Part shown: piece after piece, positions 57,275 through 64,000 of the stretch
How the letters are laid out: each line of letters starts with the position of its first letter
How positions within the stretch are numbered: position 1 is the first letter of the stretch
Assembly: GCA_963805295.1 (NCBI GenBank)
Contig: CAWDTW010000081.1
Span: 1-64,000 of the forward strand
Source of the DNA: Roseiarcus sp963805295
GTDB taxonomy: Bacteria > Pseudomonadota > Alphaproteobacteria > Rhizobiales > Beijerinckiaceae
Direction: 5' to 3'
DNA length: 64,000 nt
Notes under the pieces: generated by a model
Databases searched by the model: none
Told to the model about the DNA's origin: nothing
The model's input: only the letters and a program-made list of their open reading frames with translations
Made by a program: the position numbers and the translations under genes

Positions 57275-57484
57275 GAACTGCGGATCGACTACGGCCCTGG
57301 ATATCGCGTTTACTTTGTCGAACGCGGGAAAGTCGCCGTGATCCTGCTGTGCGGCGGCGACAAGCGAAGCCAGGCGGCCGATATCGCACTGGCACAGAAG
57401 CTATCGAAGGAGGTCCTGACGGACTTGTCCCGCGTTAGGGCGATGGCGCCCGCTGATGAAAAAGGGACCTTATATGCCCATTGA
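57275..57484 (+). pseudogene. RelE/HigB-type toxin, C-terminal half (cut by IS630)
   Basis: Begins ELRIDYGPGYRVYFVERGKV, then ILLCGGDKRSQAADI and a tail to TGA at 57482-57484. It overlaps the antitoxin start by 11 nt, the expected coupling of a toxin-antitoxin operon. It has no start of its own. Confidence 0.92.
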
Positions 57485-57773
57485 AACGAAGATCTGGGAT
57501 CCGGTCGAACGTCTGACCTCGCCTGAGGCTGAGTTCGCTTATCTCGAAGCGGCGTTCGAAGGCGGAGATCCGGCCTTGATCACCGCGGCGATCGGCGACA
57601 TTGCCCGCGCTCGCGGCATGGCGAAGATCGCAAAGAGCGCCGGTCTGAGCCGGGAAACGATGTACAAGGCGTTTCGTGCCGACGGAAACCCTACGCTAGA
57701 GACGCTTGCCGAAGTGACAAAAGCGCTTGGCTATCGCCTGTCTATTGCTCCCCGAGGGGCAGGCCCTGAATAA
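57474..57773 (+). CDS. Addiction-module antitoxin (HigA-like DNA-binding)
   Basis: A 99-residue protein: PEAEFAYLEAAFEGGDPALI, then RARGMAKIAKSAGLSRETMYKAF, a helix-turn-helix, and NPTLETLAEVTKALGYRLSI. This is the usual antidote of the RelE-type killer. The ATG at 57474 has AAAAAGGGA at a good distance; an in-frame ATG 18 nt upstream would overlap more of the toxin. With the toxin cut by the IS and the promoter displaced by 1 kb, it remains as an orphan antitoxin. Confidence 0.88.
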   Translation: MPIETKIWDPVERLTSPEAEFAYLEAAFEGGDPALITAAIGDIARARGMAKIAKSAGLSRETMYKAFRADGNPTLETLAEVTKALGYRLSIAPRGAGPE

Positions 57774-57848
57774 GATTTCCTCCGGGCCTTCGCGCCGCTG
57801 AAGGGTAGCCGCAATCGGCAGAACCGGAAAAGGCACAACTGTGTCGTC

Positions 57849-58131
57849 ATGTCTACGCTCAGCAACTCTTTCCTTGTGTATTTTAACTGCGCGACAGCCG
57901 CAGTCTCTGCCCCGGACAGCGTGATTGGGGATTGGGTGATTACGTCGGAACAGGACAACTTTAGCAAAGGCATAATTGTATTCATGGACGTCTGGTCCCC
58001 AGAGGCATTACTATCGTTTAGATGCTTTTCACAAGAAAAAGTCCATCGCGTTTTTCTGTCGCAATAACCATGGGAAAATTGGAAGTAATCCGGGGCGCTC
58101 AGTTAAAAATCAAACACAGAGTTGATGAAGT
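57849..58131 (+). pseudogene. Decayed small exported protein
   Basis: A signal-peptide-like start (MSTLSNSFLVYFNCATAAVS) is followed by WVITSEQDNFSKGIIVFMD and ALLSFRC, a pattern of small periplasmic proteins. A frame change near 58025 is needed to reach KSPSRFSVAITMGKLEV and YRVDEV-like sequence. No intact protein results. Family unassigned. Confidence 0.35.
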
Positions 58132-58206
58132 TGCTGTAAGTACGCGGCTATCCATAAGATCAGCCCCTACAAGAGCACGAGGGTCAGGCCGTCCCTCGTC
58201 ATCTAC

Positions 58207-58506
58207 ATGAGCCACGGCAGGCCGGCATCCCAGTTGCCGACCATCGCCAACGATCGGTACCATATTCTGGTTGATCACGATGCGAAATTTTCGCGCGATG
58301 CTTCGGGAACGAAGGTCAATTCAATCGCTCTTCCCGGCTTCAGCGGCGGAGCCATCATCGACGTGGGTCGGATTTCAGCGGAGACCCTGGCTACTACCCT
58401 CCATCCAAAGCTCGCCGCCTTGCTTATTGAGGGACACAGCAAGGAGAAGGTGATCCTTGGGACGCGGTTGACCGCGATCCTGGACGCTGTCCGAGGGCAC
58501 CTGTGA
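58207..58506 (+). pseudogene. C-terminal fragment of a possible trypsin-like protease domain
   Basis: The 99-codon frame contains LPGFSGGAIIDVGRI, which resembles the catalytic Ser motif (G.SGG) of S1-type peptidases, with NDRYHILVDHDAKFS before it and KVILGTRLTAILDAVRGHL after it. The His and Asp parts of such a domain are missing, so it is a fragment if the assignment is right. Sequence upstream (58131-58206) shows no continuous frame. Confidence 0.3.
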
Positions 58507-58634
58507 GGCCCCGCCGGGAGTGCCCGCGGGGCATAGTAGTTCGAAGCCGTAAGCGGTACGCGCCGCCACGGCGCTTCGCAATGCAGGAGCGGCCTCACGC
58601 TAAGACGGGCCAACGTGCCCCACCCGATGACGGG

Positions 58635-58997
58635 CTAGGCTGATAAGGGATACGCGGCTGCGGCCGGCCGCCCGACCGAGCTGTGAACCCGCACACCATC
58701 GATCCGAATCTCGATGAGGCCTGCGCTTCGTAGGCGGTAGGTCTCCAAGAGGTATCGCAGAGCCAACCGCCACCGCTTAATCTCGAAGCTATGCCAGGCC
58801 CCTCGGCGTGCAACTGGCTGCTTGAAGCGCTTATTCGCGTCGCGGCCTGCCGCCCGAAAGTTCCAACGGAGCAGTTCCCAGTGGGTCGTGTCGGGATCCG
58901 CATCATCGGTCACGCGAACCTCTACGTAGAATGGAGCGCCGCCCGACAGGAGCGCGGCCATACGCGACTGCCGATGGGGAAATTGCAATATCGCCAT
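58635..58997 (-). CDS. Hypothetical protein (120 aa)
   Basis: A strong AGGAGG precedes the ATG. The protein reads MAILQFPHRQSRMAALLSGG, FYVEVRVTDDADPDTTHWEL, then a basic stretch (RAAGRDANKRFKQPVARRG) and WRLALRYLLETYRLRSAGLI. No family recognised. It is soluble by composition. Confidence 0.5.
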   Translation of the reverse strand: MAILQFPHRQSRMAALLSGGAPFYVEVRVTDDADPDTTHWELLRWNFRAAGRDANKRFKQPVARRGAWHSFEIKRWRLALRYLLETYRLRSAGLIEIRIDGVRVHSSVGRPAAAAYPLSA

Positions 58998-59280
58998 ACC
59001 TCGTCCTCCTGACTTGGTGTGAACGAGCTACCGAACCACGACCCTCGCCCACACCGGATGTGTGGTAAAAAGGCTCAGTGGCTGCCCGTTGCATCGGGCG
59101 GTTCGGCTACCGCGCGGAGGACGCGGGCGGTTTCTAGTCGTGCGGCGCGGTAAAGCGGGGTGCACGGCGACCCTGGCGCATAGGGTGTATGGATTTCCGC
59201 TGCCAAGTTCAAGAGTATTCGTCAGCGCATCGTCGATGACGGTCCGGAACCATGGCGCCACCGGTTCTGGATTTAGGACC
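58998..59280. other. Intergenic stretch
   Basis: About 280 bp, no gene or repeat recognised. Confidence 0.4.
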
Positions 59281-59340
59281 CTGCTCCATCTCCGGCACCC
59301 CTACTCCATCTCGATTTCCCCTACTGCATCTCCGCGACCT
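59281..59340 (-). repeat. Three 20-bp tandem repeats of the lolD stop region
   Basis: ctgctccatctc, ctactccatctc and ctactgcatctc begin at 59281, 59301 and 59321, exactly 20 bp apart. On the minus strand each reads gagatg.agtag or close, which is the last four codons of lolD. The same 12-mer ends the true lolD at 60448-60459. Confidence 0.75.
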
Positions 59341-59545
59341 GCCCGTCGCGAATCGTCACCTGGCTGTCCATGCGGGCGGCGAGGTCGCGATTGTGGGTGG
59401 CGAGGCCAGTCGCCTTGACGAGCGCCGCAAGTGTCGTGAACAAATGGTCGGCGGTCTTCGGGTCGAGATTGCCGGTCGGCTCGTCGGCGAGCAGAACGCG
59501 CGGCCCGTTGGCCACTGCGCGGGCGATGGCGACGCGCTGCTGCTC
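59321..59545 (-). pseudogene. Duplicated 3' end of lolD
   Basis: About 75 codons, EQQRVAIARAVANGPRVLLA to VTIRDGQVAEMQ and a stop, align to the C-terminus of the LolD at 60448-61142. Four codons (ALIA before THN) are deleted and a few substitutions are present. It has no start and ends upstream in unrelated sequence. It preserves the reading of the lolD tail without the frameshift seen in the main gene. Confidence 0.88.
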
Positions 59546-59548
59546 TAG

Positions 59549-59600
59549 GCTTCCACGACGGTGTCGTCTATCTCCAGATGAAAGGCGCCTGCAGCAAACC
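59549..59600 (+). pseudogene. Short fragment of a NifU C-terminal domain
   Basis: GFHDGVVYLQMKGACS matches GFREGVVYLKMKGACS of the NifU-like gene at 51246-51293. Only about 16 codons remain, directly joined to the lolD fragment. Confidence 0.65.
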
Positions 59601-59606
59601 AGGGCG

Positions 59607-59933
59607 CTATCCTGAGCTAGCGACGGCGCGCTCAAGTGCGGCGGCGACCCACTCGTTGAGGCTGGCGCCCGCGCGTTTGGCCGCGCTCGCCAACGCTCGA
59701 TGCAGCACCGGGTCGACCTGGACCACGAACTGCCCGGAGTAGGGCTTCTCCGGCTCCCCGCGCTCGCGGCAGAATGTGAGATAGTCCTCGACGGATTCCG
59801 CCAGGGCGGTCTTGAGCTCGTCGACCGAGCGCCCCTGGAACGTGATCACATCCCGGGTGTTCGTCACCTCTCCATGCAAAAGCTCGGCGTCGTCGTCATA
59901 TTCGATGGTCGTTTTATACCTACTGTAGTGCAT
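59607..59933 (-). CDS. HicB-family antitoxin-like protein
   Basis: A 108-residue protein: an N-terminal HicB-like domain with LLHGEVTNTRDVITFQGRSV and DELKTALAESVEDYLTFC, and a C-terminal ribbon-helix-helix (QVDPVLHRALASAAKRAGAS, LNEWVAAALERAV). This form can bind operator DNA. No HicA toxin (a short dsRNA-binding protein) is nearby. The upstream gene ends 2 nt before its start, so the pair is one operon and the upstream protein may be its partner. Confidence 0.85.
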   Translation of the reverse strand: MHYSRYKTTIEYDDDAELLHGEVTNTRDVITFQGRSVDELKTALAESVEDYLTFCRERGEPEKPYSGQFVVQVDPVLHRALASAAKRAGASLNEWVAAALERAVASSG

Positions 59934-59935
59934 CT

Positions 59936-60421
59936 TTAGCTCCCATAGGCACTACTACTGTTCATCACGTTTCGGATGATGTTCTCGCTTGAAAACTCTT
60001 CAAAGAAGCCGTCAAACGCCTTGTGCAAGCTTTCTGTCCATACAAGACCGTCTCCGTGCTCCGACAAGAACTGAACTAACTTTATTGGCTTCCGCTGATA
60101 GTGGAAGGTTCCATTACGGAACAATCTAAGGCGCTCGAAATGGTCTATGGAAATAAGAATGTCAATCTTGTTGTCCTTTAGGCCCAATTCCTTATACCCT
60201 TCGGCAACGGTATACAAAGTCGATAGCCACAGCCGCATGTAACATGACTCTTGGCTCGCCCTCCATCTAGTTCTACGCGTTTGCGCTTTGAGTGCGCGCT
60301 CGACCCTCTTAAAGTCACGATAAATGAAGTCTGAAGGATAGAAGTAATGGACCATTAAGCGGGCTACCGGATCATCGCGACGATATACGTTGAAATTTTC
60401 TAGGGGGCTTTCTTTTACCAT
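59936..60421 (-). CDS. HEPN-like hypothetical protein, possible toxin
   Basis: A 161-residue protein of predicted all-helical type. Near residue 107 it has RLFRNGTFHYQ, which fits the Rx4-6H catalytic motif of HEPN ribonucleases (R, then N, G, T, F, then H). It is preceded by a helix (MRLWLSTLYTVAEGYKELGL) with a conserved-looking polar face. The gene is more AT-rich than its neighbours and lies between two copies of the lolD 3' end. With the HicB-like gene 2 nt downstream it may form a toxin-antitoxin pair. Assignment rests on one motif, so it is tentative. Confidence 0.6.
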   Translation of the reverse strand: MVKESPLENFNVYRRDDPVARLMVHYFYPSDFIYRDFKRVERALKAQTRRTRWRASQESCYMRLWLSTLYTVAEGYKELGLKDNKIDILISIDHFERLRLFRNGTFHYQRKPIKLVQFLSEHGDGLVWTESLHKAFDGFFEEFSSENIIRNVMNSSSAYGS

Positions 60422-60447
60422 GAGGGGTCCGCGTCTAAGTTAAATTC

Positions 60448-61142
60448 CTACTCCATCTCCATGACCTGCCCGTCGCGGATCGTGACCGGCGGTCCATGCG
60501 GGCGGCGAGGTCCATGTTGTGGGTGGCGATGAGGGCGGCGAGGCCGGTCGCCTTGACGAGCGCGGCGAGCGTTCCGAACACGTGGTCGGCGGTCTTCGGG
60601 TCGAGATTGCCGGTCGGCTCGTCGGCGAGCAGCACGCGCGGGCCGTTGGCGACCGCGCGCGCAATCGCGACGCGCTGCTGCTCGCCGCCGGAAAGCTCCG
60701 CCGGGCGATGGTTTTCGCGCGCCCCCAGGCCCAGATAGGCCAGCAACTCGCGCCCTCGGCTCGCGGCCTCGTCGCGCGCGAGCCCGGCGATCATCTGGGG
60801 CAAGACGAGGTTCTCCAGCGCCGAGAACTCCGGCAAGAGATGATGGAACTGATAGACGAAGCCGATCTGATTGCGCCTCAGCGCCGTGCGCTGATCGTCG
60901 GTCATGGTCGAGGTCGGCGCGCCGGCGACCGTCACTTCGCCTGCGTTCGGCCGCTCGAGCAGGCCGGCGAGATGCAGCAGCGTCGACTTTCCCGCGCCCG
61001 ACGGCGCGATCAGCGCCACTGACTGGCCCGAGCAGAGCGCGAGAGACGCCCCGTTCAGCACCTCGACCGTGGTTTCGCCGCGGCCATAGCGGCGCTCGAC
61101 GGCTTCGAGCGTGAGGGCCGAAAAGCGTCCGGCTTCATTCAT
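60448..61142 (-). CDS. lolD: Lipoprotein-release ABC transporter ATPase
   Basis: Powers extraction of lipoproteins from the inner membrane together with LolC/E. About 230 residues: Walker A APSGAGKST, Q-loop FVYQFHHLLPEFSALENL, signature ELSGGEQQR, Walker B VLLADEPTGNLD, H-loop IATHN. The ATG overlaps the lolC stop by 8 nt. A missing base near 60492 shifts the last ten codons (expected VTIRDGQVMEME before TAG at 60450-60448); in the deposited frame the protein runs to 60435 with an altered tail. Catalytic parts are unaffected. The duplicate fragment at 59321 has the unshifted tail, which supports a sequencing error or late mutation. Confidence 0.92.
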
Positions 61143-62430
61143 AGCGCAGCGCCTCGACGGGATCGAGCTTGGCCGCCCGCCACGACGGATAGATCGTCGC
61201 CGCGATCGAGAGAAAGAGCGCGAGCGCCACGACCGCGAGGACGTCCGTCGTCTCCACCCGCGAGGGCAGCTGCGACAGGAAGTAGAATTCGGCGGGGAAG
61301 AGGTTCGCGCCGGTAAGCCAGGCGAGTCCCTCACGGATCGGCTCGACGTTGTGGGCGACGAGGAGGCCGAGCACAAGACCGACGCCGGTGCCGACGACCC
61401 CGATGGTCGCTCCCGTGATGAGGAAGATGCGCATCACCGCCCCGCGCGTCGCCCCCATCGTGCGCAGGACCGCAATCGCGCGCGCCTTGTCCTGCACCAG
61501 CATGATCAGGCCCGAGACGATGTTGAGCGCCGCGACCAGCATGATGAGGGCGAGGATCGCGAACATCACGTTGCTCTCGACCGCGAGCACGTCGAAGAAG
61601 CTGCGGTTGAGCTGGCGCCAGTCGGTGTCGATCATCGGCCTCTGCTGCGCGGGTTCGATCGCGCGGCGCATCGCGTCCATGTTGTCGGGATCGGCGACGT
61701 AGACCTCGATGACATTCGCCTCGCCTTCGTCGTTGAAAAAGGTCTGCGCTTCGGAAAGCGGCATGAACATGAAGGTGTTGTCGAAGGTCGCCATGCCGAT
61801 CTGGAAGATCGCCGCGACGGTATAGGCCTTCATGCGCGGCGTGACGCCGAAAGGCGTCTCCGCCCCGTGCGGCGCGATGATCGTCACGTTGTCCCCCACC
61901 CGCAGGCTCAAATGATCGGCGAGCTTCGCGCCGATCGCGATCCCCTGCCCCTCGTCGAAACCGTTGAGCGAGCCCTGGTTGATGTGGCCCGCAACGCCCG
62001 GCAGGCGCTCGAGGTCCTGCTGGCGGACGCCGCGCACCAGCACCCCGGACGAACCGTAAGGAGAACTGGCGAAGGCCTGGCCCTCGACCAACGGCAGAGC
62101 GAGCGTCACGCCCGGGACCTTGCTGACCCGCTCGGTGACCGCCTCGTAGTCGGTCAGCGGCGTCTCGACGCCTTGCAGGAACATGTGGCCGTTGAGCCCG
62201 ATCATCTTCTCCATGAGATCATGGCGAAAGCCGTTCATCACCGACATGACGACGATCAGGGCCGCGACCCCGAGCACGATGCCGACAAAGGAAAAGCCGG
62301 CGATGACGGAGATCGACTTCTGCGCGTTGCGCGCGCGCAAGTATCGGAATGCGACCATCCATTCGAAGGCCGAAAAGGGGCGGGTCGCTTGCATGGGCGC
62401 GGCGGCGGCCGCCTCTACGGTCGCGCTCAT
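61135..62430 (-). CDS. lolC: Lipoprotein-release ABC transporter permease (LolC/E family)
   Basis: About 431 residues. FEWMVAFRYLRARNAQKSIS leads into the first membrane helix (VIAGFSFVGIVLGVAALIVV), then the MSVMNGFRHDLMEKMIG segment, a large periplasmic domain (residues about 60-270), and three C-terminal helices ending YPSWRAAKLDPVEALRYE. Alphaproteobacteria usually have a single LolC/E-type protein that acts as a homodimer with LolD. Start set at MSATVE; an ATG 9 nt upstream is possible. Lies downstream of proS, as in many Hyphomicrobiales. Confidence 0.92.
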   Translation of the reverse strand: MSATVEAAAAAPMQATRPFSAFEWMVAFRYLRARNAQKSISVIAGFSFVGIVLGVAALIVVMSVMNGFRHDLMEKMIGLNGHMFLQGVETPLTDYEAVTERVSKVPGVTLALPLVEGQAFASSPYGSSGVLVRGVRQQDLERLPGVAGHINQGSLNGFDEGQGIAIGAKLADHLSLRVGDNVTIIAPHGAETPFGVTPRMKAYTVAAIFQIGMATFDNTFMFMPLSEAQTFFNDEGEANVIEVYVADPDNMDAMRRAIEPAQQRPMIDTDWRQLNRSFFDVLAVESNVMFAILALIMLVAALNIVSGLIMLVQDKARAIAVLRTMGATRGAVMRIFLITGATIGVVGTGVGLVLGLLVAHNVEPIREGLAWLTGANLFPAEFYFLSQLPSRVETTDVLAVVALALFLSIAATIYPSWRAAKLDPVEALRYE

Positions 62431-62452
62431 GCGCTGCACGCCCTCATCCCGG

Positions 62453-62572
62453 CCCTCTCCCGCATAGGGCGTCGAAAGACGCCCGTCTCTCGACGGGCTA
62501 TGCGGGAGAGGGGGCGCAACCCTTCTCCCGCCTGCGGGAGAAGGTGGCCGGCGGCAGCCGGCCGGATGAGGG
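62453..62572. repeat. Large inverted repeats between proS and lolC
   Basis: A perfect 15-bp stem (ccctctcccgcatag at 62453-62467 with its complement at 62498-62512) encloses a second hairpin (gggcgtc...gacgccc). Next to it lie tctcccgc/gcgggaga and ggccgg...ccggcc palindromes. These are the dispersed intergenic palindrome type of Hyphomicrobiales and could act as a terminator for proS. Confidence 0.7.
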
Positions 62573-62584
62573 GAAGTCGCCCCA

Positions 62585-63913
62585 TCACGCCGTCCCGCCG
62601 AGCCTGGCGATCGCCGCCTCGACGCTGACGAGCTCGCGTTCGCCGCCGCGCCGAGTCTTCAGTTCGACCTTTCCCTCGGCGAGGCTCTTCGGGCCGACGA
62701 TGAGCTGGTGCGGCGCGCCGACGAGGTCCATCGTCGCGAATTTCGCGCCGGGCCGCTCGTCGCGATCGTCGTAGAGCACGTCGACGCCCGCGTGCTCGAG
62801 CGCGCCGTAAATGCGCTTGCAGGCGCCGTCGCATTCGGCGTCGCCCACTTTCAAATTGATGAGCCCGACCCGGAACGGCGCGACCGCCTCCGGCCAGATG
62901 ACGCCGGCCTCGTCGTGGTTCGCCTCGATCAGCGCCGCGGCGAGACGGCTCGGGCCGATGCCGTAGGAACCCATATGAACGCTATGCTCCCTGCCGTCCG
63001 GTCCGTTGACGACCGCCTTCATCGGCAGGGAGTATTTGGTCCCGAAGTAGAAAATATGGCCGACTTCGATGCCGCGCGCCGAAATGCGCGCCTCTTCCGG
63101 CAGTTCGTCGAACGCGGCCGCGTCATGCTTCTCGGACGTCGCGGCGTAGAGCGACGTCCATTTGTCGAACACGCCCTTCATTGTCTTCGCGTCGTCGAAG
63201 TCGATGTTCGCCGGCGGCGTTTCGAACCCGAGGTAGTCGCGGTGACAGAAGACCTCGCTTTCGCCGGTCGAGGCCAGAATGATGAACTCGTGCGAAAGAT
63301 CGCCGCCGATCGGACCGGTGTCGGCGAGCATCGGAATGGCGGTGAGGCCGAAACGCTTGAAGGTGCGCAGGTAGGCGGTGAACATCCGGTTGTAGGAATG
63401 GCGCGCGCCGGCCTGATCGAGGTCGAACGAATAGGCGTCCTTCATCAAGAACTCGCGCGAGCGCATGACGCCGAAGCGCGGCCTGACCTCGTCGCGGAAC
63501 TTCCACTGGATGTGGTAGAGGTTCAGCGGCAGGTCCTTGTAGGAGCGCACCGAGGCGCGGAAGATCTCGGTGATCATCTCCTCGTTGGTCGGCCCGTAGA
63601 GCATGTCGCGGTCGTGCCGGTCGCGGATGCGCAGCATCTCCTTGCCGTAATCGTCGTAGCGCCCGGATTCGCGCCAGAGGTCGGCCGGCTGGATGGTCGG
63701 CATCAGCACCTCGATTGCGCCCGCCCGATTCTGCTCCTCGCGCACGATCGCGCAGATCTTGTGCAGGACGCGCAGCCCCAGCGGCAGCCAGGCGTAGATG
63801 CCGGCCAACTCCTGCCGGATCATGCCGGCGCGCAGCATCAGCCGGTGTGAGACGATCTCCGCCTCTTTCGGCGTTTCCTTGAGGATCGGCAGGAAATAGC
63901 GGGAGAGGCGCAT
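62585..63913 (-). CDS. proS: Prolyl-tRNA synthetase
   Basis: Charges tRNA-Pro. A 442-residue class II synthetase of the short alphaproteobacterial type without the editing insertion: MRLSRYFLPILKETPKEAE start, GAIEVLMPTIQPADLWRESGR (motif 1 region), YGPTNEEMIT with RDEVRPRFGVMRSREFLMKDAYSF (motif 2), and GSYGIGPSRL (motif 3). The anticodon-binding domain follows (RVGLINLKVGDAECDGA). The ATG at 63913 gives the family start. Confidence 0.97.
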   Translation of the reverse strand: MRLSRYFLPILKETPKEAEIVSHRLMLRAGMIRQELAGIYAWLPLGLRVLHKICAIVREEQNRAGAIEVLMPTIQPADLWRESGRYDDYGKEMLRIRDRHDRDMLYGPTNEEMITEIFRASVRSYKDLPLNLYHIQWKFRDEVRPRFGVMRSREFLMKDAYSFDLDQAGARHSYNRMFTAYLRTFKRFGLTAIPMLADTGPIGGDLSHEFIILASTGESEVFCHRDYLGFETPPANIDFDDAKTMKGVFDKWTSLYAATSEKHDAAAFDELPEEARISARGIEVGHIFYFGTKYSLPMKAVVNGPDGREHSVHMGSYGIGPSRLAAALIEANHDEAGVIWPEAVAPFRVGLINLKVGDAECDGACKRIYGALEHAGVDVLYDDRDERPGAKFATMDLVGAPHQLIVGPKSLAEGKVELKTRRGGERELVSVEAAIARLGGTA

Positions 63914-64000
63914 CGGGCTGGCTCTGACGGGCGAATCGGCGCGGAGCGCGCACCCCGCGAAAGCGGCCTTATGGCCTCAAGGACGGGAAAAGGGCAAGTC

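Overview
The window is GC-rich DNA from an alphaproteobacterium, most likely of the order Hyphomicrobiales. The evidence is the Mg-type hemB, a short alphaproteobacterial proS beside lolC-lolD, the arginyltransferase bpt next to an RDD gene, class I PHA synthases, an ECF42-type sigma factor with its DGPF partner, and dispersed REP-like palindromes with a ctcaggacga core. The species cannot be named from this sequence.

Layout. 1-1.0 kb: an antisense, ORF-less group II intron beside the tail of a lost sugar-ABC ATPase. 1.1-6.7 kb: a truncated DUF2293 gene, IS630 copy A, a decayed RelE-type toxin with its antitoxin, an aminotransferase and a frameshifted exported protein. 6.8-14.9 kb: two tandem PHA synthase genes with Pro/Ala-rich N-terminal extensions. 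The second lies between remnants of a DUF4160 and a DUF2442 gene. An operon for a membrane protein, a flavoprotein disulfide reductase and a histidine phosphatase follows, then a hemB fragment. 15.2-20.5 kb: a periplasmic-binding-protein ABC importer, intact hemB and a zinc alcohol dehydrogenase. 20.7-25.8 kb: a winged-helix regulator gene cut by an ISAzo13-type IS, an adenylate cyclase gene broken by one amber codon, and a secreted protein. 25.4-32.9 kb: SnoaL/HxlR divergent pair, DGPF plus ECF42 sigma factor, an epimerase, a LivH-type permease with a lipoprotein-like N-terminus, RDD protein and bpt. Three copies of a 145-147 bp element with perfect 24-bp inverted ends lie in this part.

33.9-47.6 kb is mobile DNA: a second IS630-type element carrying a winged-helix passenger, then two convergent, almost identical IS91-type elements with tyrosine recombinases. 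These bracket about 7 kb of foreign DNA encoding four exported proteins of unknown function, three of them broken. 47.8-55.9 kb: serine dehydratase with a frameshifted MFS transporter, a NifU-like gene with two frameshifts, and a complete sugar-type ABC transporter operon. 56.0-58.5 kb: IS630 copy B sits inside a RelE/HigB toxin gene and leaves the antitoxin intact. 59.3-64 kb: lolD, lolC and proS. The 3' end of lolD has been duplicated, and a small HEPN-like plus HicB-like gene pair lies between the copies.

The strongest themes are insertions that can be undone exactly on paper (IS630 in a toxin, ISAzo13 in a regulator), repeated gene-end fragments (hemB, lolD, nifU, DUF2442), and single-base indels in otherwise good genes. 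At least ten reading frames need one or two base changes to be restored, so part of the apparent decay may be sequencing or assembly error. Raw-read checking is needed before the pseudogene calls are used.
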